Positions 17,743 through 26,583 of a stretch of DNA of 64,000 nt are shown one piece after another. The stretch covers positions 186,001 through 250,000 of the forward strand of contig NZ_JACOFR010000009.1 of NCBI RefSeq assembly GCF_019455385.1, in the 5' to 3' direction. The DNA comes from Bradyrhizobium sp. BR 10289. Lineage in GTDB: Bacteria > Pseudomonadota > Alphaproteobacteria > Rhizobiales > Xanthobacteraceae. Within the stretch, counting starts at the first letter, position 1. Each line of letters starts with the position of its first letter. The notes under the pieces are model-generated. The model saw only the letters and a program-made list of their open reading frames with translations, was not told the DNA's origin and ran no database searches. The position numbers and the translations under genes are program-made.

Positions 17743-18315
17743 TTAGATCGTCCGCGCAAACATGCGGAAGCCCGGCGCGCCGATGATCGCCTCGAAGGCG
17801 GGATCGTGCTTCTCGTCCACGAAGGCAAAACCGGCCCTGGTGTAGGCGCGCTCGGCGGGCTCATTGCCGATCAGGAATGATATCGTTGCCCGTTTGAAGC
17901 CGGCCGCTCGTCCCTTCTCCAGCGCGTGCGCGATCAGGGCCTGCACCAGGCCACGGCCGCGATAGGCGGGATCGGTTGCGACATGCTCGATCATCCAGTC
18001 GCCTTCGCCGCCCTGAACCCAGCAGGCGCGCGTGTAAGCGCCACGCCTGCGGATCGCTTCCAGTTCCGACGTTGCGAGCCCCGTCTCGGCACCGACTTCC
18101 TGGATCGCGCGCCAGGCCGCAGGCCCTGTGCCGGCTGCCGGCACCGCACATAATGCGGCGGCGGGCTTGCCGTCGACCTCTGCAATCAAGAATTGCGAGA
18201 CATGCCACATCGACACTGCGCGTGCTGTCGCGACGCGTGCGATGAAATCGAGGCACTGCGCCTCGGGCCAGCCGAGCGCGACGTCGAACCAGCCGCGCGG
18301 CCGGTAGCCGCGCAT
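17743..18315 (-). pseudogene. GNAT family N-acetyltransferase with no canonical start codon (possible 5' frameshift)
   Basis: 190 residues from the only ATG available (18315). The acetyl-CoA motif VATDPAYRGRGLVQALI, the preceding strand and the GNEPAERAYTRAGF end identify a GNAT. GNAT-like coding sequence continues upstream in frame (TIRSARPEDAGFIALTILRS) up to the scoB stop at 18400, yet holds no ATG, GTG or TTG. An ATG at 18389 with AAGG before it opens a frame that would join this one after loss of a single base near 18376 (MGRAG then TIRSARPED). Either a one-base deletion has broken the gene, a rare start such as ATC or ATA is used, or the gene is translated from the internal ATG as a shortened protein. 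The acetyl acceptor is unknown. Confidence 0.6.
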
Positions 18316-18399
18316 CGATCGCAGGATGGTGAGTGCGATGAAACCGGCGTCTTCGGGACGCGCAGACCGTATCGTCCTGCGCGCCCCATTCGAGATGCC

Positions 18400-19053
18400 T
18401 TACGTGTTCTTCAGCGCGACGCGGAATTCCGCCTCGGTCTTGGCCTTGACCTCGTCGAGCGTGACGCCATCGGCGAGCTCGATCAGGGCCATGCCGCCGT
18501 CGCCGTGCTTGTCGATGGTGAAGACGGCAAGATCGGTGACGACCATGTCGACCACGCGCTCGCCGGTCAGCGGCAGATTGCACTTCTTCAGGAGCTTCGA
18601 GCCGTCCTTGGCCGAATGCTCCATCACCACGACGACGCGCTTGACGCCGGCGACGAGGTCCATCGCGCCGCCCATGCCCTTGACCATCTTGCCCGGGATC
18701 ATCCAGTTGGCGAGATCGCCGTTCTGGGCCACCTGCATGGCGCCGAGGATCGACAGGTCCATGTGGCCGCCGCGGATCATGCCGAAGGAATCCGCGCTCG
18801 AGAAATACGAGGTCGAGGGCAGCTCGCTCACGGTCTGCTTGCCGGCGTTGATGAGATCGGCGTCCTCTTCGCCCTCATAGGGAAACGGGCCCATGCCGAG
18901 CATGCCGTTCTCGCTCTGCAAGGAGACGTCGACGCCGTCGGGGATGTAGTTCGAGACCAGCGTCGGAATGCCGATGCCGAGATTGACGTAATAGCCGTCA
19001 CGCAATTCCTTCGCGGCGCGCGCAGCCATCTGTTCACGGGTCCAGGCCATCAT
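18400..19053 (-). CDS. scoB: 3-oxoacid CoA-transferase subunit B
   Basis: 217 residues. It begins MAWTREQMAARAAKEL and has the catalytic Glu in the family motif SENGMLGMG. It also carries GGHMDLSILGAMQVAQNGD and LTGERVVDMVVTDLAVF, which identify the beta subunit of two-subunit succinyl-CoA:3-ketoacid (or acetate/acetoacetate) CoA transferases. With subunit A upstream it moves CoA between an acyl-CoA and a 3-oxoacid in ketone-body or acetoacetate use. The exact donor and acceptor cannot be read. The gene is 65 bases from scoA, with a dispersed repeat in that gap. Its stop codon abuts the truncated GNAT frame. Confidence 0.92.
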   Translation of the reverse strand: MMAWTREQMAARAAKELRDGYYVNLGIGIPTLVSNYIPDGVDVSLQSENGMLGMGPFPYEGEEDADLINAGKQTVSELPSTSYFSSADSFGMIRGGHMDLSILGAMQVAQNGDLANWMIPGKMVKGMGGAMDLVAGVKRVVVVMEHSAKDGSKLLKKCNLPLTGERVVDMVVTDLAVFTIDKHGDGGMALIELADGVTLDEVKAKTEAEFRVALKNT

Positions 19054-19079
19054 TGTGCTCCTGTCGATTCTTTAGTGGC

Positions 19080-19125
19080 GCATGATCTGATCGGAAAACC
19101 GGCTTCCACTTTTCCGGATCATGCG
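19080..19125. repeat. Dispersed palindromic repeat, family B copy 1
   Basis: The GCATGATC and GGATCATGC arms flank a TCGGAAAACCGG...CTTTTCCGGATC core. This is the repeat widely seen in Bradyrhizobium and Rhodopseudomonas intergenic regions. The right arm overlaps the 3' end of scoA and supplies its TGA stop (19121-19119). A related copy is at 40383-40434. Confidence 0.75.
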
Positions 19126-19826
19126 CTCGGGCGCGGGCGGGTGTTGCGGAATTCGATGCGCTTCTTGGCCGTGCCGACCTCGACGATGCGCTTCACGAAA
19201 ATACCCGGCGTGTGGATGTGATCAGGGTTGAGTTCACCTGCGGGAACAAGATGCTCGACCTCGGCCACCGTGATCTTGGCGGCGGTCGCCATCATCGGGT
19301 TAAAGTTGCGCGCGGTCTTGCGGTAGATCAGGTTGCCGGCGGTGTCGCCCTTCCAGGCATGGACGATGGCGAGGTCGGCGAACAGGCCGCGCTCCATCAG
19401 ATACTTCTCTCCGTCGAATTCCTTCACTTCCTTGCCCTCGGCGATCAGCGTGCCGACGCCGGTCTTGGTGTAGAAGGCCGGGATTCCAGCGCCGCCGGCG
19501 CGGATGCGCTCGGCCAGCGTGCCCTGCGGATTGAATTCGAGTTCCAGCTCGCCGGCGAGGAATTGCTGCGCGAACAGCTTGTTCTCACCGACATAGGACG
19601 AGATCATCTTCTTGATCTGGCGCGTTTCGAGCAGGCGGCTGAGGCCGATGCCGTCGACGCCGGCATTGTTGGAGACCACCGTCAGGCCCTTGACGCCGGA
19701 TTCGCGGATCGCGTCCGACAGCTCCTCGGCGATGCCGCAGAGGCCGAAGCCGCCCGACATGATCATCATGTTGTCTTTGAGAATGCCGTCGAGCGCCGAC
19801 TTGGCGTCGGGATAGACCTTGTTCAT
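19119..19826 (-). CDS. scoA: 3-oxoacid CoA-transferase subunit A
   Basis: 235 residues. It opens MNKVYPDAKSALDGI and carries the alpha-subunit landmark GGFGLCGIAEELSDAI with the glycine-rich FGLCG loop, then SNNAGVDGIGLSRLL, and ends with the KRIEFRNTR segment. It forms the heteromeric CoA transferase with the downstream scoB product. The final two residues and stop codon come from the end of a dispersed palindromic repeat, so the C-terminal tail (RPRPSA) may be recent. The operon order A then B is standard. Confidence 0.92.
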   Translation of the reverse strand: MNKVYPDAKSALDGILKDNMMIMSGGFGLCGIAEELSDAIRESGVKGLTVVSNNAGVDGIGLSRLLETRQIKKMISSYVGENKLFAQQFLAGELELEFNPQGTLAERIRAGGAGIPAFYTKTGVGTLIAEGKEVKEFDGEKYLMERGLFADLAIVHAWKGDTAGNLIYRKTARNFNPMMATAAKITVAEVEHLVPAGELNPDHIHTPGIFVKRIVEVGTAKKRIEFRNTRPRPSA

Positions 19827-20114
19827 ACAGGAAACCTTCGAATGAGGCTTGGGCTTGCGGGCGTCGCGCCTTATTGGCGCCGATTATTAGGCGAAATGGT
19901 CCGAAGCCGTCAATGATACGGGGTTCTCCGCTGCGCGGGGCGGTGCTAGAAGCTGCCCATGCGGTGGGCAGGACCGTCCGCGGCCTTGAAAGCGTCAAGA
20001 AAACCCATCAAGTTGCGGCACTTAACATAACAGGGCTAGGACAGGATCTTGGGCGCGGGGCGCGCAGGTTTCCCGGCCCGCCCTTTTGGCTCCAACGACC
20101 AACCCGATCAGGAC

Positions 20115-22067
20115 ATGCCATTGACCATGGCCCAAGGAATGAAGCGCCTCGGGACGCCGATCGCGGCGCTGCTCGGCGTCGTGCTGATCGCCCTGATCGC
20201 CGCCTCATGGCTCATCAACCGCGATGCGCTGCGTGCGGCGGTCGAGGCCCAGATCCGCGACGTCACCGGGCTGGAGCTCAATGTCGCGGGCAGCATCGAC
20301 ATCTCGGTGCTGCCGGCAAGCTACATCTCCTTCCATGACGTCGGCCTGAAGGGCGGCGGCACCAGCGATCCCGCACTTCATGTCGACGTGCTCACCGCCA
20401 ATCTGCGCCTGCTGCCGCTGCTGCTGCAGCGCTTCGAGATCGCCGATCTGACGCTGCTGCGGCCGCGCATCCATGTCAGCCTGAAGCCGGACGGCGAGAG
20501 CAACTGGACGCCCTTCATCCAGACCATCGCGCGCACCATGAAGCCCGGAGCCGACAGCCAGGTGTCGTTCTCCGAGATCAGGATCCAGGACGGCGTACTC
20601 AATTATGAGGACGCCGCCACCCACGCTACCGAAAAGTTCGAGGACATCGACCTGTCGCTGGCCTGGCCCTCGATCTCGCGCTCCTTCGCCGCGACCGGGC
20701 AGTTCGACTGGCGCGGCGAGCGCGTCGATGGCTCGATCAGCTTTGCCGATTTCGTCGCCGCCCTCTCCGGCGACCGTTCCGGCCTGAAGGCGCGGATCGC
20801 CAGCGCCCCGCTCAAGCTCGCCTTCGACGGCACCGTCGCCAACCGCACCAGCCCGATGATGGAAGGCACGCTCACAATCGACAGCCCGTCCTTGCGCAAC
20901 GCGCTGCGCTGGACCGGCCAGCCGCAGCCCGGCAGCGGCGGCTTCGGCCGCTTCGCGCTAAAGGCGCGTGCCAACGTGGTGGGCGCCTCGATTGCGCTCA
21001 CCAACGTCAATGTCGAGCTCGACGGCAATGCCGCCGAAGGCGTCATGACCTACGCCAATAATGGACGGCAGACGCTGCAGGCGACACTGGCCGCCGACGC
21101 GCTCGACTTCACCCCCTATATCTCGACCTTCCGCCTGCTCGCCAGCGGCGCCCGCGACTGGAACAGGCAGCTGTTCGATCTCAACGGGCTCTCGACCACC
21201 GACCTCGACATGCGCCTGTCGGCAGCCAGGCTGACGGTCGGACCGACCAAGCTCGGCCGCACCGCGATCGGCGCCAATTTGCGCAACGGCACACTGGCGC
21301 TCTCGGTCGGCGAAGCCCAGGTCTACGGCGGCATCGCCAAGGGCTCGTTCGGGATCGCGCGCGCCGACACCGTTGCCGACATCAAGGCGCAATTCCAGTT
21401 CATCGATGTCGATCTCCAGGCCTGCGCCTCCGAGCTGTTCGGCCTCAACAAGCTGTCCGGCCGCGGCAACATCAACGTCTCCCTGCTGGCCTCCGGCTCG
21501 AGCCCGTTCGGTCTCGTGCAGTCGCTCGACGGCAGCGCCGTCGTGACGGGACATGACGGCGCGATCTCGGGGTTCAACGCCGAGCAATTGCTGAAGCGGC
21601 TGGAGCGGCGGCCGCTGTCGGGCGGCGGCAATTTCCGCAACGGCTCGACTCCTTACGATAACCTCACCATCGCGGTGAAATTCTCCGACGGCGTTGCGAC
21701 CGCCGAGGACATCCGCGTCGAAGGGCCCGCGGCCAAGATCACGATGACCGGCACCGCCTCGGTGCCGACGCGCGAATACGATATGAAGGGCGTCGCGAGC
21801 CTGAACTCTGCATCGGGGTTCGAATTGCCCTTCGTGGTGCAGGGCCCCTGGGATGATCCGCTGATCTTCCCCGATCCGGAAAGCCTGATCCGCCGCTCGC
21901 CGGCCTCCGCGCCCCTGCTCGACATGCTCAAGGACCGCAAGGCCGGCGATGCCGTGCGTTCGGCGATCGAGCGCATCACCGGCACCGGCAAGCGTCCCGC
22001 GCCGACAGACCAGCCGACGGCGGAAAACGCCAAGGAGAACGGCAAGGACAATTCGAAGTCGAACTGA
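20115..22067 (+). CDS. AsmA family protein
   Basis: 650 residues from the ATG at 20115. The open frame starts 22 codons earlier, but CAGGAC precedes this ATG and the upstream text is not protein-like. One N-terminal membrane anchor (about 15-33, LGVVLIALIAASWLI) is followed by RDALRAAVEAQIRDVTGL, the typical AsmA N-terminal motif. A long beta-rich periplasmic region follows, with the AsmA C-terminal domain (about 380-590). The Lys/Asn-rich tail is low complexity. AsmA-type proteins are thought to bridge the envelope and affect lipid transport or outer-membrane assembly. A specific role is not shown here. It is monocistronic. Confidence 0.85.
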   Translation: MPLTMAQGMKRLGTPIAALLGVVLIALIAASWLINRDALRAAVEAQIRDVTGLELNVAGSIDISVLPASYISFHDVGLKGGGTSDPALHVDVLTANLRLLPLLLQRFEIADLTLLRPRIHVSLKPDGESNWTPFIQTIARTMKPGADSQVSFSEIRIQDGVLNYEDAATHATEKFEDIDLSLAWPSISRSFAATGQFDWRGERVDGSISFADFVAALSGDRSGLKARIASAPLKLAFDGTVANRTSPMMEGTLTIDSPSLRNALRWTGQPQPGSGGFGRFALKARANVVGASIALTNVNVELDGNAAEGVMTYANNGRQTLQATLAADALDFTPYISTFRLLASGARDWNRQLFDLNGLSTTDLDMRLSAARLTVGPTKLGRTAIGANLRNGTLALSVGEAQVYGGIAKGSFGIARADTVADIKAQFQFIDVDLQACASELFGLNKLSGRGNINVSLLASGSSPFGLVQSLDGSAVVTGHDGAISGFNAEQLLKRLERRPLSGGGNFRNGSTPYDNLTIAVKFSDGVATAEDIRVEGPAAKITMTGTASVPTREYDMKGVASLNSASGFELPFVVQGPWDDPLIFPDPESLIRRSPASAPLLDMLKDRKAGDAVRSAIERITGTGKRPAPTDQPTAENAKENGKDNSKSN

Positions 22068-22104
22068 CGACGTCGATGGTCCGGCCCCGCGCGATCGGGC
22101 GCGA

Positions 22105-22143
22105 ATTGATACACCAGAATTGATGCGGCGAGCGCATTGATGC
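22105..22143. repeat. Three short direct repeats (ATTGATAC / ATTGATGC)
   Basis: ATTGATAC at 22105-22112, ATTGATGC at 22119-22126 and ATTGATGC at 22136-22143 lie upstream of the ABC binding-protein gene. The spacings (14 and 17 bases between starts) are not one helical repeat, so an operator role is only a suggestion. Confidence 0.3.
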
Positions 22144-22274
22144 GCGCCTTAAGCATCTCCTCGGACCCGACACCCGCGACACCTAGCCCGACAAGATGCG
22201 TTGATTGCGCTACCATCCTGCGCTAGTGTTTTATGCGACCGGTTAAAAACACCGGCCGTTTGAGGGAGAATAAC

Positions 22275-23660
22275 GTGAAATCCAAGGTTATTGGCGCAGT
22301 ATCACTGGCGGTCGCTGCGGCCGGGCTGTTTGCAGCCGCTGCACCCGCATTTGCGCAGCAGAAGACGATTACGGTCTGGTGGGGCAAGGGCTTCTACCGC
22401 TCCGAAGACGACGCGCTGCTCGAAACGATCAAGAAGTTCGAAGCCAAGACCGGCATCAAGGTCGAATTGTCGCAGTACGCGATCCAGGACATGATTCCGA
22501 AGACGGTCGCAGCGCTCGACGCCGGCACCGTGCCCGATGTGGCTTATTCCGATTCCTATGACGTGCAGGCGCAGGGCAAGTGGGCCTATGAGGGCAAGCT
22601 CGAGGACCTCACGGACGTCATGGAGCCGATCAAGGACCGTTTCGTGCAGAACACGCTGGACGCTTCGATCCTCTATAACGACGTCACCAAGAAGAAGGCC
22701 TATTACGGCTTCCCGCTGAAGCAGCAGAGCATGCATGTCGAGATCTGGAACGACATGCTGGAGAAGGCCGGCTTCAAGCTCGCGGACATCCCGACCGACT
22801 GGGCCGGCTACTGGACATTCTGGTGCGACAAGGTGCAGCCGGCGATCCGTAAGGCCACCGGCCAGCGCATCTACGGTGTCGGCCAGCCGATGGGCGTGGA
22901 ATCCACCGACGCGTTCCAGTCGTTCTACACCTTCATGGACGCCTATCACGTCAAGCTGGTCGACGACGACGGCAAGCTGCTGGTCGACGATCCCAAGGTG
23001 CGCGAGAACCTGATCGGCGCGCTGAAGGATTACACCGACACCTATATCAAGGGTTGCACGCCGCCCTCCTCCACGACCTGGAAGGATCCAGACAACAACG
23101 TCGCCTTCCACAACAAGACCATCGTGATGACCCACAACTTCACGATCTCGATCGCGGCGAAGTGGTTCGAGGATTCGCAGAACCAGGCGCTCACCCAGGA
23201 GCAGCGCGACGCCGGCAAGAAGGCCTATGAGCAGGACATCATCACGGCGTCCTTCCCGAAGGCGCCGGACGGCTCGACCATCAAATATCGCTCCGACGTC
23301 AAGACCGGGCTGATCTTCACCGCGGCCAAGAACAAGGCCGAGGCCAAGCAGTTCATCAGCTTCCTGCTGCAGGAAGACAATGTGCGTCCCTACATCGAAG
23401 GTGCGCTCGGCCGCTGGTTCCCCGTGACCAAGGAAAGCCAGGAAAGCCCGTTCTGGCAGGCGGACAAGCACCGCAAGGCCGTGTACGCCCAGTTCAAGGG
23501 TGGCACCGCCGCGTTCGACTTCACCAAGAACTGGAAGTTCACGATCCTCAACAACGAGAACATCTGGGCCAAGGCGATGAACCGGGTCGTCAGCGAGAAG
23601 GTCCCGGTCGACAAGGCCGTCGACGAGCTGATCGCCCGCATCAAGCAGGTTGCAGGCTAA
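22275..23660 (+). CDS. ABC transporter extracellular solute-binding protein (CUT1 / family 1)
   Basis: 461 residues from the GTG at 22275, chosen because TGAGGGAGAA lies just before it. An ATG 14 codons earlier lacks such a site. A signal peptide ends at AFA/QQK (about residue 26). The mature protein starts TITVWWGKGFY and follows the family 1 solute-binding fold, with KFEAKTGIKVEL, GTVPDVAYSDSYD and PYIEGALGRWFPV as landmarks. The substrate is probably a sugar or sugar-like compound. Two permease genes follow but no ATPase gene does. Two hairpins separate it from the permeases and may set a high binding-protein to permease ratio. Confidence 0.85.
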   Translation: MKSKVIGAVSLAVAAAGLFAAAAPAFAQQKTITVWWGKGFYRSEDDALLETIKKFEAKTGIKVELSQYAIQDMIPKTVAALDAGTVPDVAYSDSYDVQAQGKWAYEGKLEDLTDVMEPIKDRFVQNTLDASILYNDVTKKKAYYGFPLKQQSMHVEIWNDMLEKAGFKLADIPTDWAGYWTFWCDKVQPAIRKATGQRIYGVGQPMGVESTDAFQSFYTFMDAYHVKLVDDDGKLLVDDPKVRENLIGALKDYTDTYIKGCTPPSSTTWKDPDNNVAFHNKTIVMTHNFTISIAAKWFEDSQNQALTQEQRDAGKKAYEQDIITASFPKAPDGSTIKYRSDVKTGLIFTAAKNKAEAKQFISFLLQEDNVRPYIEGALGRWFPVTKESQESPFWQADKHRKAVYAQFKGGTAAFDFTKNWKFTILNNENIWAKAMNRVVSEKVPVDKAVDELIARIKQVAG

Positions 23661-23672
23661 GTCGTCTTTCTT

Positions 23673-23698
23673 CCTCTCCTCGCTGGTGCGGGGAGAGG
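23673..23698. repeat. Family A hairpin between binding protein and permease
   Basis: Arms 23673-23683 and 23688-23698 (CCTCTCCTCGC and GCGGGGAGAGG, one wobble) have a four-base loop. It is the fifth copy of the CTCTCCCCGC repeat, and the only one lying inside an operon rather than between convergent genes. It may stabilise or attenuate the transcript. Confidence 0.7.
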
Positions 23699-23711
23699 TG
23701 AAACGCTAACA

Positions 23712-23732
23712 CCGGCCGCCACGTGCGGCCGG
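23712..23732. repeat. Second intercistronic hairpin
   Basis: Perfect 8-bp arms CCGGCCGC (23712-23719) and GCGGCCGG (23725-23732) have a five-base loop. It stands between the family A hairpin and the permease start, and no T-run follows. A partial attenuator or mRNA-stabilising role is inferred from position. Confidence 0.5.
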
Positions 23733-23758
23733 AAGTCCTTTCAAAGAGTCCGAAAAGA

Positions 23759-24631
23759 ATGGCGATTACGCTCTCAGGCGATCAGGCAATATCCGCTCCG
23801 CCGCTGTCATCGCGGCTGACCCCGGCGCAGGTCTGGGGCATTATCCTGCTCGCGCCCTATCTGCTGGTTTTCCTGGCCTTCGTGGTCTATCCCGTCTGCT
23901 ACGGGCTCTGGCTGGCGCGGGCTCCGTCGAATTACGTCGCGCTGTATCATGATCCGATCTTCGCGCGCGCCGCGGTCAACACGCTGATCTTCCTGGTCAT
24001 CGGCATCAACATCAAGATGCTGATCGCGCTGTTCCTGTCGGGCTTCTTCGCCCAGCAGCGCACCTGGATCAAATGGCTCTCGGTGATCTTCATCCTGCCC
24101 TGGGCGGTGCCGTCGATCCCGACCATCCTGTCGGTGCGCTTCATGTTCAACCCCGAATGGGGCGTGATCAACCACCTCATCTTCTCCTTCACCGGCGAAG
24201 ACGGCCCGAACTGGCTGAACGACCCGACGGTGGCGCTGACTATGGCGATCGGCGTGCACATCTGGAAGTCGCTGCCGTTCTGGACGCTGATCCTGATCAC
24301 CGGACGCCTCGCCATCGCGCAGGATCTGTTCGAGGCAGCCGAGGTCGACGGCGCGAGCTGGTGGCAGAAATTCCGCTTCATCACCTGGCCGTCGATGCAG
24401 ACGCTCTACATCACCTGCACGCTGCTCTCGATGATCTGGACGCTCGGCGACTTCAACAGCGTCTACCTCCTCACCGGCGGTGGCCCGGCCGACCTCACGC
24501 ATGTGCTGTCGACGCTCGGCATCCGCTATCTCCGGCTCGACCAGCTCTCGCTCGCGATGGCCTCGATCGTCTGCGCGATGCCGTTCGTCCTGCCGCTCGT
24601 TTACTTCATGATGAAACGGTTGTCGCGATGA
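23759..24631 (+). CDS. ABC transporter permease, sugar type (MalF-like)
   Basis: 290 residues from the ATG at 23759, 12 codons into a longer frame. It has six predicted membrane helices beginning IILLAPYLLVFLAFVVYPV. The MalF/UgpA EAA loop is visible as FEAAEVDGASWWQKFRFITWP, which contacts the ATPase. It forms half of the membrane channel with the next gene, whose ATG overlaps this stop (ATGA). No ATPase is encoded nearby that clearly belongs to this set. Confidence 0.87.
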   Translation: MAITLSGDQAISAPPLSSRLTPAQVWGIILLAPYLLVFLAFVVYPVCYGLWLARAPSNYVALYHDPIFARAAVNTLIFLVIGINIKMLIALFLSGFFAQQRTWIKWLSVIFILPWAVPSIPTILSVRFMFNPEWGVINHLIFSFTGEDGPNWLNDPTVALTMAIGVHIWKSLPFWTLILITGRLAIAQDLFEAAEVDGASWWQKFRFITWPSMQTLYITCTLLSMIWTLGDFNSVYLLTGGGPADLTHVLSTLGIRYLRLDQLSLAMASIVCAMPFVLPLVYFMMKRLSR

Positions 24632-25479
24632 AGCTTCCCTCCCTCCGTGACGTCGCGACGGAAGCGCGGCTGCTGCTGATCGGCATTCCCGTCTTCCTGT
24701 GGACGATGATTCCGATCTACCACATGTTCCTGTTCGCGATTTCTCCGAAGGAGGACGCGTTCTCCGGAAAACTGTGGCCGGAGCATCCGACGCTGCACAA
24801 TTTCGAGATCGTGTTCAAGCAGCAGCATTATTTCCTGCGCGACTTCTACGCGCAGTTCTGGAATTCGACGCTGATCGCAGTCGCGGTCGGCGTGCTGACG
24901 CTGTTCATCGCCACCGCCGCGGCGTTCTCGATCTCGCGGCTGAGGGTACCGGGCGGGCGCATGGTGCTGAACCTCGCGCTCTTCACCTATTTCATCCCTG
25001 CCGCGTTCCTCGCCGTGCCGATGTACCGCACCATGGGCAATTACGGGCTGCTCAACAATCACTGGTCGCTGATCCTGGCGATGGTGACGATCGCCTCGCC
25101 TTACGCGATCTGGGTGCTGAAACAGGCCTCCGACAAGCTGCCGGTGGAGCTGGATGAAGCCGCGGTGATGGACGGCGCCACGACGCTGCAGATCTTCCGC
25201 CTGGTCTATCTGCCGCTGATGATGCCCTCGCTGGTCGCGATCGGCACCTATGCGGTGCTGCTGGCCTGGAACGAATATCTCTACGCATTCCTGCTGCTCT
25301 CGAACGACCGCGAGATCACGCTCCCCGTCGCGCTCGGCAACTTCCTCGCCGCCGACGATTCGCCCTGGGAGCTACTGATGACCACCGGCTTCATCTATGC
25401 GCTGCCGCCGGCCGCGGTCTATTACGCCTTCCGCCGCTACATGGTGGGCGGGCTGACGGCGGGTGCGGTGAAGTCCTGA
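24628..25479 (+). CDS. ABC transporter permease, sugar type (MalG-like)
   Basis: 283 residues from the ATG that overlaps the previous stop. It has six membrane helices, and the MalG-type EAA loop reads LDEAAVMDGATTLQIFRLVYLP. The middle part includes ISRLRVPGGRMVLNLALFTYF, usual for the second permease of CUT1 importers. It pairs with the MalF-like protein. The expected ATPase gene does not follow: the next gene is an unrelated membrane protein. A shared ATPase from another locus is assumed. Confidence 0.87.
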   Translation: MKLPSLRDVATEARLLLIGIPVFLWTMIPIYHMFLFAISPKEDAFSGKLWPEHPTLHNFEIVFKQQHYFLRDFYAQFWNSTLIAVAVGVLTLFIATAAAFSISRLRVPGGRMVLNLALFTYFIPAAFLAVPMYRTMGNYGLLNNHWSLILAMVTIASPYAIWVLKQASDKLPVELDEAAVMDGATTLQIFRLVYLPLMMPSLVAIGTYAVLLAWNEYLYAFLLLSNDREITLPVALGNFLAADDSPWELLMTTGFIYALPPAAVYYAFRRYMVGGLTAGAVKS

Positions 25480-25590
25480 CGCGACAGGACGCATAAGGTC
25501 GCCGCAAGCCGGGCGTTCGAGCTATGGCGTGGACAATTGAAGATTGTCCACGCCTGCTCTACCCTCTGCCCCAATACGGGGCTCTTCATC

Positions 25591-26583
25591 ATGCGCAGCA
25601 ACGACGCGATCCACCTCGGCCTGATGCTGCTGGCGCTCGCCGCAGCCTATCTGGTGCCGTTCGAACTATTGCTACTGGCCTATGTCGTGCTTGGCCCGGC
25701 GCACTACTTCACCGAGATCTCGTGGCTGCACGATCGCAGCTACTACCTGCCCCACCGCGGGATCGCGGCGGCCCTCGCGATCATCGCCGTGATCGCGGCA
25801 CTGACCGACAACGCTTCGTGGTTCGGCTTTGCGATGTGGAGCGCACTGGTGGCCTGCGCCATGCTGGCGGCGACAAATTCGGCGGTCGAAAGCATGCTGC
25901 TGTTCATGGTGGCGATCGCGCTGTCGGCGATGATGTATTCGAGCGGCTCCTCGCTTGCCGTCATCGGAGTCCTGATCCCGACCCTCATACACGTCTCGCT
26001 GTTTACGCTGGTCTTCATGGTGCTGGGTGCCCACCGGTCCGGCAGCCGCGCTCAGGCCGCACTGGTGGTGGTCTACCTTGCCGCGATCGCGACGATCCTG
26101 CTGCTGCCGCCGACGGCAGACATCCGCATCGCAAGCTTCGCCCGCGCCGCGCAAGACTACTTGGGCAATGTCGGACCGGCGCTGGGCCGGTTGTTCGGCG
26201 TGCCAAGTCTCGTGCTCGACACCAGGCTGACGAGCCTGCTCGCCTTCGTCTACACCTACCACTATCTCAACTGGTTCATCAAAGCCGACGTGATCCGCTG
26301 GGCCGCGGTGCCGAAGCCGCGGCTGGCTGCAATGGCCGCCGCCAGCGCAGCCTCCACCGCACTGTACTTTTACGATTACGCGCTCGGCTTCACCTTGCTG
26401 CTGGCGGTGAGCCTGATACACATCCTCCTGGAGTTTCCGCTCGATGCCTTGGCGCTGCGGCAACTCGGCGCTGCGGTGCACGATGCGATCCGTGCGCGGT
26501 TCGCCTCACCAACGCCTATAGCGGCGCCGCGCTCTCGGCCTGCGAGCTCGACAGTTTCGAAGCGAGCGAAGCAATCACGATGA
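25591..26583 (+). CDS. Polytopic membrane protein of unknown function with conserved His motifs
   Basis: About 330 residues from the ATG at 25591; an ATG at 25537 is also open. It has about eight to ten hydrophobic helices. Histidines occur near membrane edges in LGPAHYFTEISWLHDRSYY, PTLIHVSL, YTYHYLNWF and SLIHILLEF, a pattern like metal- or pigment-handling membrane proteins. I recall similar text in proteins annotated as beta-carotene monooxygenase-like, but I cannot confirm that here. The C-terminal 28 residues (basic, Ser/Pro-rich) are encoded over the 3' end of the facing permease gene (26516-26583), an unusual overlap. The function is unknown. Confidence 0.6.
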   Translation: MRSNDAIHLGLMLLALAAAYLVPFELLLLAYVVLGPAHYFTEISWLHDRSYYLPHRGIAAALAIIAVIAALTDNASWFGFAMWSALVACAMLAATNSAVESMLLFMVAIALSAMMYSSGSSLAVIGVLIPTLIHVSLFTLVFMVLGAHRSGSRAQAALVVVYLAAIATILLLPPTADIRIASFARAAQDYLGNVGPALGRLFGVPSLVLDTRLTSLLAFVYTYHYLNWFIKADVIRWAAVPKPRLAAMAAASAASTALYFYDYALGFTLLLAVSLIHILLEFPLDALALRQLGAAVHDAIRARFASPTPIAAPRSRPASSTVSKRAKQSR

